Notes under the pieces: generated by a model
Database searches by the model: none
The model's input: the letters and a program-made list of their open reading frames with translations, nothing else
What the model was told of the DNA's origin: nothing
Shown here: piece by piece, positions 54,181 to 62,298 of the stretch
Layout: each line of letters starts with the position of its first letter
Position numbering within the stretch: the stretch's first letter is position 1
Virus record (IMG/VR): IMGVR_UViG_3300037262_000044
Coordinates: 1-62,724 of that record
Length of the DNA stretch: 62,724 bases
Strand: one strand, 5' to 3'
From: a virus
Translations under genes and position numbers: made by a program

Positions 54181-54484
54181 ATGCCAAATTTCATTGAACA
54201 TATAGCAGGCGAGTATCGGGGTGGCCTACAGCAATGTATTCTTTGCGGCGCTGTCATCATTGACGACATGGGGATGATCGGTCCTTCCGGTCAGCCTGAG
54301 CGAAAAAGGATACGAACCCGGACCGGTGCAGATTTCAGACGGAAACCCACGTATCACTACAGTATCCTCCGATCTCGATTGGGAAGGGAAAGAAGATTTG
54401 ATTGCGAAGGTAAAGGAGTTGGAAAAGCGGGTTGCGGCCCTTGAAGGATATCACAACTCGCATAATGTAAAATTCGGTTCATAA
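54181..54484 (+). pseudogene. Hypothetical protein gene with a frame change
   Basis: The first part (54181 to about 54300) encodes MPNFIEHIAGEYRGGLQQC and CGAVIIDD, with a Cys pair. The continuation that looks coding is in the +1 frame (to TAA at 54482): GYEPGPVQISDGNPRITTV, DLDWEGKEDLIAKVKELEKR and a coiled-coil end. The direct frame instead gives a basic, odd C-terminus to 54444. An extra base near the A5 run at 54302-54306 would join both parts. Either an indel or a true broken gene. Confidence 0.6.
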
Positions 54485-54503
54485 ATCATTAAAAATAAAT
54501 ACA

Positions 54504-54812
54504 ATGGGACTAACTACCGATCCAAACAATCCAGATTTGAAACGCTATACAGGCCCAGAAGAGCCAGCCCCGCAAAACAAGGTCTATCTGGTGCTGTCGG
54601 ATGAAGAATTGGCAAAAGGCTTTGTAAGACCCGTCCGGACGGCTTACGTTCACAAAAAGTGCGGGAGCCTGACCACCATGGGACAGAAGCTATCTGAAAC
54701 CTACGCCCGTGATCCAAAGTTTTACGGAGCCACCTACTGTTGCGCTTGCAGTGCTCATTTCCCGGTATCCGAATTTCTTTGGGACGGAACAGATCAGGAG
54801 GTAGGATCATGA
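54504..54812 (+). CDS. Conserved hypothetical protein with Cys sites
   Basis: 102 residues. VRPVRTAYVHKKCGSLTTMGQ followed by YCCACSAHFPVSEF gives a zinc-finger-like pattern. A known small protein of phages; function unknown. Next ATG overlaps its stop. Confidence 0.65.
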   Translation: MGLTTDPNNPDLKRYTGPEEPAPQNKVYLVLSDEELAKGFVRPVRTAYVHKKCGSLTTMGQKLSETYARDPKFYGATYCCACSAHFPVSEFLWDGTDQEVGS

Positions 54813-55012
54813 AAAAGATAGCCATCGGCGCTGACAATTACAAGGTGAATCGGTTCAAAAAAGAACTGACGAAAGCGGGCTTTACCGACTTCAGCATTAG
54901 CCCGTTCACGCCGGATGTATCGTTAATAAGCGTCAATGTCGAAGACGACAAGGTAAATGAGGTCAACAAAATTTGCCAAAAAATTGAATTACACTTTAAA
55001 AGATCAAACTAA
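54809..55012 (+). CDS. Small hypothetical protein
   Basis: 67 residues from the ATG at 54809 (the frame is open from 54740). Alternating strands and helices (KIAIGADNYKVNRFKKELTK). No family recognised. Confidence 0.6.
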   Translation: MKKIAIGADNYKVNRFKKELTKAGFTDFSISPFTPDVSLISVNVEDDKVNEVNKICQKIELHFKRSN

Positions 55013-55431
55013 TGACACTGATTCCGAAATTCAGGCATGATGATCATATCTGTGAAAAGCACAACTGTCGAGGCTTTTGTCAGGAATGCTTTGCTGATAT
55101 GATAAGAGCGCCTTTAGAAGCGCGCATAAAAGAACTTGAAGCCACCGCCCCCGTTCAAGTAGACAATACCTCCGATCTCTCGGAAGGGGAAAAGAGATTG
55201 CCTGCATGCGGCTGTACAAGTGGAGAGGATTGTAATGCAGACTGTCTCATACCTGTTTGGGTAGCAAAATATCTTTTGGCAGCCAGGGATGCCTTGATCC
55301 TCAACGATGTCAATGAGGCGAATATCATGGAAACAAACTTCAATAGAAATACAGGGAAATCAATCAAGCCGATTCGTCCGTCATGGATAACTCGCGTGAT
55401 ACAAAAACTAAAAACCTTTTTTAAACAATAG
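55012..55431 (+). CDS. Cys-rich hypothetical protein
   Basis: 139 residues. Two Cys/His-rich regions (HICEKHNCRGFCQEC; ACGCTSGEDCNADC) may bind zinc. Basic C-terminal tail (WITRVIQKLKTFFKQ). No family recognised. Starts on the last base of the previous stop. Confidence 0.6.
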   Translation: MTLIPKFRHDDHICEKHNCRGFCQECFADMIRAPLEARIKELEATAPVQVDNTSDLSEGEKRLPACGCTSGEDCNADCLIPVWVAKYLLAARDALILNDVNEANIMETNFNRNTGKSIKPIRPSWITRVIQKLKTFFKQ

Positions 55432-55434
55432 ATC

Positions 55435-56655
55435 ATGAGCGAGAATAAAAGCCCATTCCATTACAGCGGACGCGAAGGATATTGCAATCTTCATCATCAA
55501 TCATATATCGGTACCTGCCCCATTTGCACAACATCCCCCCCAATAGAGCCACTATCCCCTGATCTGCCGGTCCTGCGGTGGGTGAAGGCTGATAAACGGA
55601 TGCCGCCTGTCGGTGAGTTCTGTGGAAAATGCGAAGGGAAGCCCGCTAAGATTAAAAATGAAATGGAAGGTGGAAATTATCTTATTGCCAATGGCAATAT
55701 TGTTTCTCCGCGATACGTCGAATGGCTGGAAGAGACTACCGTCCCCCTTCAAGCCCCCATGCCAGATGAAGCATGGTTCGAAGAACAGCGAAAAAAAATC
55801 ATTGAAAGGGTTCAAGCCTCCCATAAGACAGAAGGGGAAGGAAATTGGATAGCGATAGACCAATATAGGCCCGGTCGAGATATGGAAGTGGAGTTTAAAA
55901 TCAGTTACGGGGATGTGTATATTGGGCGATGGGATCACAAAGATGTGTGTTTTTATGTCAAAGGCTATCACGCGGCCGCCCTTGACGTAACGCATTGGCG
56001 ACCCACTAAAGCAGACTCTAGTCAAACACTTACGGCGGCCTTTAATCATGCCGCAACTGGCCCCAACGATAAGTATGCTCATATTCGGCAGGAATCTTTT
56101 ATTTCCGGATCGGATTGGGCTTTTAGTCAACTAGCGCAAAGATTAGAAGAAACTGAAAGGCAATTGGCTATCCACGAACAGGATTTGACCGACGCTGCCG
56201 GGGAACTAATGATACAAGTTCCTGAACCCGGAACAGATATCGCCAAGATGATGCACGCAAACAGAATGCTAAAATATCAAATCGACGATAAGAGGGAAGA
56301 AATACGAGACCTAAAAGCCCGGCTGTCCGACATCGAAACCAATTCAGAATCTAAGCCATCAACGGCCGCCCCCTCCCCGGCAATACCTGATAAAGGATCG
56401 GAGACAGAACCAGGAAAGACGCCAAGGACCCCGCAACAAATTTGGTATTCCCGTAATCCTTGCCATGATTTTGATGATGCCGGAATCGACAGGTTTTATA
56501 GGACCGCATTCATGTGCATGCAGGATTATGCCGACCAAGAAACAGCCGCCGCCAACGCCCGCATAAAGGCGCTCGAAGCCGAGCGGGACGTCTACAGGGC
56601 AGCCCTGGAAGACCTGCAGATCATTTTAACGCCTCATTTCAGAATAACCCCGTAA
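55435..56655 (+). CDS. Multidomain protein with DUF551-like repeats and coiled coil
   Basis: 406 residues. N-terminal Cys pairs (YCNLHHQSYIGTCPIC) suggest zinc. Two DUF551-like modules follow (LRWVKADKRMPPVGE...VEWLEE; NWIAIDQYRPGRDMEVEF...VTHWRPTK). A charged coiled coil spans about 220-300, then a low-complexity linker and a helical end. Function unknown. Confidence 0.65.
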   Translation: MSENKSPFHYSGREGYCNLHHQSYIGTCPICTTSPPIEPLSPDLPVLRWVKADKRMPPVGEFCGKCEGKPAKIKNEMEGGNYLIANGNIVSPRYVEWLEETTVPLQAPMPDEAWFEEQRKKIIERVQASHKTEGEGNWIAIDQYRPGRDMEVEFKISYGDVYIGRWDHKDVCFYVKGYHAAALDVTHWRPTKADSSQTLTAAFNHAATGPNDKYAHIRQESFISGSDWAFSQLAQRLEETERQLAIHEQDLTDAAGELMIQVPEPGTDIAKMMHANRMLKYQIDDKREEIRDLKARLSDIETNSESKPSTAAPSPAIPDKGSETEPGKTPRTPQQIWYSRNPCHDFDDAGIDRFYRTAFMCMQDYADQETAAANARIKALEAERDVYRAALEDLQIILTPHFRITP

Positions 56656-56666
56656 ATTACATTCTC

Positions 56667-57197
56667 ATGTCACACCTCATAGAACGGCTGAAAAAAGAAC
56701 TTGAAGAGGCCAAACGGCGCCTGGAAGAGCATTTCGGCCATCACCGGAGGGTTAGACAATTCATCTGCGTCATTATTAACAAAACCAAATATATCCCCAT
56801 GGGTAACATTGTCATCCCGATGCCGCAGGCAGGCCAGCCCGCGATGTCAACGCCTCTCGTCGCCGTCCTGGACGATGCGGAAAGTCTTCAGCAGATCCCC
56901 GGATCAGTCGCAACACTGGTTAGCGTCACCTCCGACAATCCGCTGGTCGCCGTCCCCGACTCGAACGGTAACGCCCTTCCTGTCGGTCCCGGTACCTGTA
57001 ATTTCACAGAGGTGAATTCCTGGGCCTATACCGACGAGGACGACCAACTGCCCGTCACAGGGAAGATCGAGTCCAGCACGATCGGTATTACGGTCACCAG
57101 CGGACCTGAGCAGGTCGTCCAGCAGCTGAGCGCCGGCACCCCGGTTCCCGCAGGAACGCCGACGGCCGGAACCTTCACGGCCGGCCAGACGAGCTAA
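56667..57197 (+). CDS. Ig-like small virion/decoration-type protein (putative)
   Basis: 176 residues from the ATG at 56667. An alternative start is the ATG at 56802, after an Asn/Ile/Lys-rich connecting stretch. From there the sequence is Thr/Val/Pro/Gly-rich with beta strands (STPLVAVLDDAESL, NPLVAVPDSNGN, PTAGTFTAGQTS), like phage Ig-type decoration proteins. The N-terminal helix (KELEEAKRRLEEHFGHH) would be absent in the short form. Confidence 0.55.
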   Translation: MSHLIERLKKELEEAKRRLEEHFGHHRRVRQFICVIINKTKYIPMGNIVIPMPQAGQPAMSTPLVAVLDDAESLQQIPGSVATLVSVTSDNPLVAVPDSNGNALPVGPGTCNFTEVNSWAYTDEDDQLPVTGKIESSTIGITVTSGPEQVVQQLSAGTPVPAGTPTAGTFTAGQTS

Positions 57198-57217
57198 GAG
57201 AATTTTTTTCCACGTGG

Positions 57218-57245
57218 AACCTCACCCAAAAGGTGGGGTTTTTTT
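57218..57245 (+). terminator. Rho-independent terminator
   Basis: CCTCACC (57218-57224) pairs with GGTGGGG (57230-57236) with one T-G pair, five-base loop, then T9. Ends the middle operon. Confidence 0.88.
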
Positions 57246-57246
57246 G

Positions 57247-57275
57247 TTGATAGTCACGAAAGTTGGCTAATTTCG
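57247..57275 (+). promoter_or_regulatory. Promoter of the packaging operon
   Basis: TTG at 57247-57249, an 18-base spacer, TAATTTCG at 57268-57275 (one mismatch from TAnnTTTG). The predicted start falls at or next to the ATG at 57281, so the mRNA may be leaderless. Confidence 0.6.
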
Positions 57276-57280
57276 ACATA

Positions 57281-57823
57281 ATGAAAAAAGATGCCATTCA
57301 ATGGGAACCGAAAAAGGTCAAGGTAGAGGACTTGATCGAAAATCCGAAGAACCCTAAAACATTGAATAAAACGGGAAAAAAGCGGCTGCAAAAATCCCTC
57401 AGCAAATTCGGGTTGGCTGGAACGATTATCTGCAATTCCGATCTGACTATCATCGATGGCCATTCCAGGAAGCAGGAACTTATTGCTGCAGGAATAGAAG
57501 AGGTTTATGTCAGTATGCCTTCCCGGGCACTGACCGATCAGGAGTACAAAGAGTTCAACGCTATCATCGATCTTGCGCAGGCCGGCGACCCCAATTCCGC
57601 CGCCCCGATTGCGGGCTGGTTCAAATGTACCGAGTTGACGGAATCCACTACGCTACGGAGTTTCATTATGCACTTGGCAGAACTACGGGTCGCGGTTTGT
57701 ATGCTGGTAAAGAAATTGAGGTGCTTGCTAAATAATCCTGCAGTTTACCTGCAAAGTTTCTGCAGGCTGCCGCCCCGCCCCAACAAGGCGGGGTTTCGCA
57801 GCAAAAAAACTTTGCATTTATGA
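57281..57823 (+). CDS. ParB/sulfiredoxin-like domain protein with unusual C-terminus
   Basis: 180 residues from the ATG at 57281. VKVEDLIENPKNPKTLNKTG, then GTIICNSDLTIIDGHSRKQ, fit a ParB-like nuclease/CTPase fold seen in phage ParB-type proteins. After FNAIIDLAQAGDPNS the sequence looks non-native and reads through the hairpins and the terminator at 57773. The functional product may end earlier or continue in another frame (see 57625-57735). Confidence 0.65.
   Translation: MKKDAIQWEPKKVKVEDLIENPKNPKTLNKTGKKRLQKSLSKFGLAGTIICNSDLTIIDGHSRKQELIAAGIEEVYVSMPSRALTDQEYKEFNAIIDLAQAGDPNSAAPIAGWFKCTELTESTTLRSFIMHLAELRVAVCMLVKKLRCLLNNPAVYLQSFCRLPPRPNKAGFRSKKTLHL
57625..57735 (+). CDS. Short overlapping ORF inside the ParB-like gene
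   Basis: 36 residues starting MYRVDGIHYATEFHYALG in an alternative frame, ending TAA before the hairpins at 57737. Its composition looks more protein-like than the ParB frame here. It may be a separate small gene or the true C-terminal end of the upstream protein after a frame change. Confidence 0.4.
   Translation: MYRVDGIHYATEFHYALGRTTGRGLYAGKEIEVLAK
57773..57796 (+). terminator. Terminator before the ASCH gene
   Basis: CCCCGCC (57773-57779) pairs with GGCGGGG (57787-57793), seven-base loop, TTT. An additional inverted repeat CCTGCAG/CTGCAGG lies at 57737-57766. Both fall inside the open ParB frame, which argues that the frame end is not functional. Confidence 0.75.
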
Positions 57824-58161
57824 AACCTCTCTTTATCATCCTCAAAGGCGAATACTTCCACCAGATCGCCGCCGGCACCAAGACCGAAGAATACCGCATC
57901 ACTTCCGACTACTGGGCCAAAAAGATCATTGATCGCCATTACTCGCGCATCGTCTTCCAGCTCGGCTACTCGGCCACCGCTCCCAGAATGACCGTCGAAT
58001 ATTTGGGATACAAGAAAAAAGTCATACCTTCCGTTGTCTATAACGGTCAGGTTGAAGTCTTTGCGCTGAAACTAGGCCAAATCACCGAAATCAGCAATTA
58101 TGCAGGACACGGGAAAGCCACGGGAGAAGAGAAAAGATGTCGGACCGGGCAAACCGCCTAA
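57820..58161 (+). CDS. ASCH-domain protein
   Basis: 113 residues. KPLFIILKGEYFHQIAAGTKTEEYR is the ASCH-domain signature; these domains bind RNA or modified nucleotides and are common in phages. The C-terminal 20 residues overlap the terminase small-subunit gene and look like read-out of its frame. Role unknown; RNA-related if the fold is right. Confidence 0.75.
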   Translation: MKPLFIILKGEYFHQIAAGTKTEEYRITSDYWAKKIIDRHYSRIVFQLGYSATAPRMTVEYLGYKKKVIPSVVYNGQVEVFALKLGQITEISNYAGHGKATGEEKRCRTGQTA

Positions 58162-58513
58162 AGACAAGCAGTTCAGTTCCACGCGGCAACCGACTCCCCA
58201 GGCGAAAAGCAACGGGCTACTGAAAAAGAAAACCGGCGTGGAACTGGCCCGGGCAATATTGCAACTCTCGTTTGAAGGCGCGAAAGATTCGCCACTCAAA
58301 AAAGCCGCCGCAGATTACTTCAAAATCTCCGAGCAAGAAATCACGGTCGAAATGATGTTGATGTTCCGCCAGGCCGAGAAGGCGGTTCAAAAAGGCGATA
58401 CACGGGCCTTTGAAGCGGTCATGGATCGGGCGTTTGGCAAGCCAAAGCAGGAAACTAAGATAAATGGCACTCTTGATCTTAATCTTTCCGATCTGTCAAT
58501 CACTTTCAAATAA
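58100..58513 (+). CDS. terS: Terminase small subunit (putative)
   Basis: 137 residues. A basic, Pro/Gly/Lys-rich start (GKPREKRKDVGPGKPPKDKQ) is followed by a helical DNA-binding-like region (DSPLKKAAADYFKISEQEIT). This is like the small subunits with DUF5681-type N-termini next to large terminases. Overlaps the ASCH gene by 62 bases. A homing endonuclease gene separates it from the large subunit. Confidence 0.72.
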   Translation: MQDTGKPREKRKDVGPGKPPKDKQFSSTRQPTPQAKSNGLLKKKTGVELARAILQLSFEGAKDSPLKKAAADYFKISEQEITVEMMLMFRQAEKAVQKGDTRAFEAVMDRAFGKPKQETKINGTLDLNLSDLSITFK

Positions 58514-59154
58514 TGAAGTTAAAGGACATTAAGGGACAACGTTTCGGTAAGCTTTCTGTTATCGAATATGCCGGCAAGAATCGAACTTCCGCACAATGGC
58601 TTTGTGAATGCGATTGCGGAAACATTTGCATTGTAGTTGGAAATAAATTAAGATCCGGCCATACCAAAAGTTGTTCATGTGGACAAAAAGAAGCGGCCAG
58701 TATCGGCAATTTCATTCATGGCATGAAAGATACATCAGAATATGGAAGTTGGCAAGCCATGAAAGAAAGGTGTTATAACCCGAATAGCGCTAGTTACCAA
58801 TATTATGGAGGCAAGGGCATCATCGTTTGCCCTGAATGGAAAGATGATTTTTTAGCGTTTTTTGCTGACATGGGGCTAAAACCAGATCCATCCTATACAA
58901 TAGAGCGAACGTATAATTCATTGAATTATGGGCCAGAGAACTGTTATTGGGCCTCTAAGATGGCGCAAGGGGCTAATACTTCGAGAAATAGAAGGATTTC
59001 ATTTAATGGCGAAGTGAAAATACTTGCAGAATGGATGAGGTATTTCCAAGTTTCCCCTCAATATTTTTACATATTAGAACGAAAAAACGGAGTTGAAGGC
59101 GCATTTTCAATCCTTTATGCCAAAAGTAATCGTAGAATCTCTACAGCCATATAA
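58513..59154 (+). CDS. HNH/AP2-type homing endonuclease between the terminase genes
   Basis: 213 residues. Zinc-ribbon Cys pattern (CECDCGNICIVV; CSCGQKE), HNH core (YYGGKGIIVCPEW, YTIERTYNSLNYGPENCYW) and AP2-like ISFNGEVKILAEW. The expected Asp-Arg of the paralogue's LQIDRIDND is ERTYNS here, so the active site may be changed. It is a paralogue of 35638-36267. Start overlaps the terS stop; end overlaps terL by 38 bases. Confidence 0.82.
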   Translation: MKLKDIKGQRFGKLSVIEYAGKNRTSAQWLCECDCGNICIVVGNKLRSGHTKSCSCGQKEAASIGNFIHGMKDTSEYGSWQAMKERCYNPNSASYQYYGGKGIIVCPEWKDDFLAFFADMGLKPDPSYTIERTYNSLNYGPENCYWASKMAQGANTSRNRRISFNGEVKILAEWMRYFQVSPQYFYILERKNGVEGAFSILYAKSNRRISTAI

Positions 59155-60505
59155 GCCTCTTTATGATCTGCCGATCGATACCAATCTAATTATTCTCATC
59201 GGCGGCCGTGGGTCTGGCAAGACTTATGAAGCCTCAAAATGGATAACCTTTCAAGCTTGTATCAAGAAAAAGCGCTGCGTAATTCTGCGGGACGAAAAAG
59301 CCCTAATCCGGGAAAGTATCCTAAATGAAGTCATGTTGAGATATGAGACTGCCAATGAAAGCGGTGTCTTAGACCGGTTTTATCAAAAATTAGAAACTGG
59401 CATAAAAGACATGCAATCATCTGAAATGTTGGTATTTACAAAAGGTTTTCGTGCCAGTAGAACAGACAAAAAGGCACATATGAAATCTATATCCAACATC
59501 GATTATTGCATTATCGAAGAAATGGAGGATATTGTTGATCAAGACGCGTTTAACTCCCTTGTTGATGGAATCAGGAATGAAGGGAGTATTGTCATGCTTA
59601 TTCTGAATACTCCACACATTTCACATTTTGTTATTACTCGGTATTTTACCCTTGAAAAGGTCGAAGACGGTTATTACGACGTTATCCCCAAACAAATCCC
59701 CGGCCTGGTCGTCATCAAAACCAATTTTGAGGATAATCCATATTTGCCACCGACGATCGTCGAACGGTATAAGGCCTATGGGGATCCCGCCAGCCATCTA
59801 TTCAACAAGCATTACTACCTGACGGCCATCAAGGGCCTGGCCAGCACCGGCCGCAAAGGACAAATATTCAGCGGGTGGAAGAGCATTACCAATCAGCAGT
59901 TCAACGAGATTGATGCCCGGTCCATCTTCGGGCAGGACTTCGGAACTACTTCACCCGCTGCCCTGGTGGAGGCAAAGATCATCAACAACCGGATTTACAT
60001 CCGCCAACACAGTTACGTGGGCATGACCGAAAAACAGATCGGAATCCTCTATTGCCGGCTGGGAATCAAAGAAGAGGTGATCATCGCGGACTCCGCCGAA
60101 CCCATGGCGATACGCCGCCTGCGGTCTGGCTGGTCACTCAGTGAGCTATCGGACGAAGAGCGGGCGGATTATGCCGCATGGCAGGGAGAGGCGCTTAAAC
60201 CGGCTGTAATGACCCCACACGCTGTGCCTGTTGAGATAAAACCATGGAAATATGCCCGGCTTTTGACCGGGTTTCACATCTTCCCGGCATTCAAAGGCCC
60301 CGGAACGGTGATTGCGGGGATCAAAAAGGTAATGGATTATGAGGTGTTCGTGACCGAAGATTCGACGGATATTTGGTTTGAATACGCGAATTATGTATGG
60401 GCTGTAGACCGGCATGGCTTAACCCTGGATGAGCCGGAAGATGCCCATAATCATTGCGCTGACTGCATCAGGTACCTAATCTCTGGTAAAGGAAGATACT
60501 ATTAA
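59117..60505 (+). CDS. terL: Terminase large subunit
   Basis: 462 residues from the ATG at 59117. Walker A IGGRGSGKT at about 28-36; an acidic IIEEMED near residue 130 as Walker B; nuclease motifs FGQDFGTTSPAA and later IIADSAEP, and a C-terminal AHNHCADCIRY. ATPase and nuclease domains are both complete. It powers DNA packaging and cuts the concatemer. An HNH gene lies on each side. Confidence 0.92.
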   Translation: MPKVIVESLQPYKPLYDLPIDTNLIILIGGRGSGKTYEASKWITFQACIKKKRCVILRDEKALIRESILNEVMLRYETANESGVLDRFYQKLETGIKDMQSSEMLVFTKGFRASRTDKKAHMKSISNIDYCIIEEMEDIVDQDAFNSLVDGIRNEGSIVMLILNTPHISHFVITRYFTLEKVEDGYYDVIPKQIPGLVVIKTNFEDNPYLPPTIVERYKAYGDPASHLFNKHYYLTAIKGLASTGRKGQIFSGWKSITNQQFNEIDARSIFGQDFGTTSPAALVEAKIINNRIYIRQHSYVGMTEKQIGILYCRLGIKEEVIIADSAEPMAIRRLRSGWSLSELSDEERADYAAWQGEALKPAVMTPHAVPVEIKPWKYARLLTGFHIFPAFKGPGTVIAGIKKVMDYEVFVTEDSTDIWFEYANYVWAVDRHGLTLDEPEDAHNHCADCIRYLISGKGRYY

Positions 60506-60545
60506 ATAATGCTCAAAGATACATAATTACTTTGTAAATTGAAGC

Positions 60546-61211
60546 ATGAAAAATAATGAAAAAATTCCTGCCGGATGCATTATCAAATATGGCCAAGATG
60601 AATACCCTTTCCAGGAATTCAATGGCAAAAGATATCATCTTTACACTGGCGAACGATATTATTCCAGGGGCACAAAAAGGCTTCATGTAACTATATATAA
60701 ATTCTATTACGGGGCCGTCCCGAAAGGATATCATGTTCACCATAAAGACGAAAACCCACTCAACAATCATCCGCTAAATTTGGAAATGATGCTTGGAAGG
60801 GATCACCTGGCATATCACATGAAGGATAGAGATAAGGAAGAAATGCGTAAAACAATGAACTATGCCAGAACTTTTGCAGACAAATGGCATGGAACTGAAG
60901 AGGGGCTGGCATGGCATCGGGCGCACGCAAAAAACTCCTTGAAGAAAAAAGAGGTTCATAAAATATGCGCTAACTGCGGAAAGCCATTTAAGACTATTGC
61001 CGTCAACGATAAGGGGCATGCCAAATTTTGTTCCGACAATTGTAAAAATACCTCTCGTTTCAGAAGCGGAGTGGATAATATTGAAACGACTTGTCCAATA
61101 TGCGGAAAGAAAAAAATGCGAAACAAATATTCAAAATCAGTTACTTGCGGGAAATCATGCGGCCGGAAACTATTAAAACAGCGTAAAGCTAATTCAGTCT
61201 CAACTCCTTAA
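60546..61211 (+). CDS. HNH endonuclease with zinc ribbons
   Basis: 221 residues. HNH core KGYHVHHKDENPLNNHPLN (about 58-76), then two Cys-rich ribbons (CANCGKPF; CPICGKKK and CGKSCGRK). Basic tail. Likely a homing-type nuclease. An AT-rich stretch lies between it and the terL stop. Its last 23 bases overlap the opposite gene at 61189. Confidence 0.8.
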   Translation: MKNNEKIPAGCIIKYGQDEYPFQEFNGKRYHLYTGERYYSRGTKRLHVTIYKFYYGAVPKGYHVHHKDENPLNNHPLNLEMMLGRDHLAYHMKDRDKEEMRKTMNYARTFADKWHGTEEGLAWHRAHAKNSLKKKEVHKICANCGKPFKTIAVNDKGHAKFCSDNCKNTSRFRSGVDNIETTCPICGKKKMRNKYSKSVTCGKSCGRKLLKQRKANSVSTP

Positions 61212-61497
61212 ACCCGATTTCCTCCTTTTCCCACAAAAGCATGTCCGCTTCCGCCGGCCGGAAGCGCTTCACATCAAACCACCAGGTTCCATCATCGTAG
61301 AGCCTCCCGCAGCCGCAAACAACCTGGAACCGCACCCGATCCAGGGTTATCCCCACATCCACGAAGATCGCCCCGCAGCGGCAGCGTTTAAGCCCCTGGA
61401 CGCGGTATTCGGTCCCCCTGGTGAGCGGGCATCGGAGGATGTCCGTTTTGAGGGTCCGATTGTTGACGCAAAGAATGAGCTGGGAGAGGCTGATCAT
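61189..61497 (-). CDS. Zinc-ribbon hypothetical protein
   Basis: 102 residues from the ATG at 61495-61497; the frame extends further up. CRCGAIFVDVG and VVCGCGRLY are paired Cys sites of a zinc ribbon. It is the only minus-strand gene outside the glycan cassette, and it converges with the HNH gene. Confidence 0.65.
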   Translation of the reverse strand: MISLSQLILCVNNRTLKTDILRCPLTRGTEYRVQGLKRCRCGAIFVDVGITLDRVRFQVVCGCGRLYDDGTWWFDVKRFRPAEADMLLWEKEEIGFKELRLN

Positions 61498-61528
61498 GGC
61501 CCGAAAATAAAGAAAAGCGCAAGAATTA

Positions 61529-61560
61529 TTTGATAATTGAATATTTACCATTTACTTTTA
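61529..61560 (+). promoter_or_regulatory. Promoter upstream of the gene at 61586
   Basis: TTTG at 61529-61532, a 20-base spacer, TACTTTTA at 61553-61560 (one mismatch). Leader of about 20 bases to the ATG at 61586. Confidence 0.55.
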
Positions 61561-61585
61561 CGATTACATTAAAACTCAAATCTCA

Positions 61586-62209
61586 ATGGACAAAATGACC
61601 ATTCACCGCGCACTCAGCGAGTTAAAGCTGATCGACGCGAAGATCGAAAAGGCAACTGCCCAGGTAAATCCGTCCGGTATCTATCAGAAGGGTCGGCATA
61701 TCAACGGCTCCATCCCAGAGGAAGATTTCAAGACCTTGGCGCAATCGACCTACGATTCCTGCATCGGGCTGATGGGCCGCAAAACCGCTATCAAATCGGC
61801 TATCGTTCAATCAAATGGGAAAACGACCGTTAAGATCGGCGACAAGGTAATGACCGTTGCCGACGCCATTACCGCCAAAGCGATCATTAAGTTCAAAAAG
61901 GCGTTCATAGCCAATTTGACCAACCGGCACCGTGCCCAGGTAGCAGCGTTGAACACCAACAACTCGGTAGTGATGCAGAATGCCCAAAAACTTCTGGAAG
62001 CCGCTATGGGGAAGGATAACACGAAGGTGACGAAGGAGGACGTCGAGGCAATCCGCAAGCCTTTTATCGACAACAACGAATTCCACTTGTTCGACCCGCT
62101 GAAGATCGAAGACAAAATCAAGGTCCTGGAAAAAGAGGTCGGCGACTTCGAGGCGGATGTCGATGCGGTCCTGTCCGAGTCCAACGCCGTGACATTCATT
62201 GAATTCTAA
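61586..62209 (+). CDS. Conserved hypothetical phage protein
   Basis: 207 residues, helical, Lys/Ala/Asp-rich (IHRALSELKLIDAKIEKAT; KVLEKEVGDFEADVDAVL). Known as an abundant unknown in Bacteroidota phages. Last protein gene before the gene-free tRNA region. Confidence 0.7.
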   Translation: MDKMTIHRALSELKLIDAKIEKATAQVNPSGIYQKGRHINGSIPEEDFKTLAQSTYDSCIGLMGRKTAIKSAIVQSNGKTTVKIGDKVMTVADAITAKAIIKFKKAFIANLTNRHRAQVAALNTNNSVVMQNAQKLLEAAMGKDNTKVTKEDVEAIRKPFIDNNEFHLFDPLKIEDKIKVLEKEVGDFEADVDAVLSESNAVTFIEF

Positions 62210-62253
62210 CAATATTGGCCGGTCTTACGAAAATGGTAAATTCTATTCCCGCT

Positions 62254-62277
62254 GATCCTTCTGGGTTAAAAAGGATC
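62254..62277 (+). other. GATCCTT/AAGGATC hairpin
   Basis: Seven perfect base pairs (62254-62260 with 62271-62277) with a ten-base loop. The GATCC and GGATC ends match those of the hairpin at 62521-62538, so the two elements could also pair with each other across the tRNA. Confidence 0.55.
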
Positions 62278-62298
62278 ATCCAATTGTTAACTGGACAA

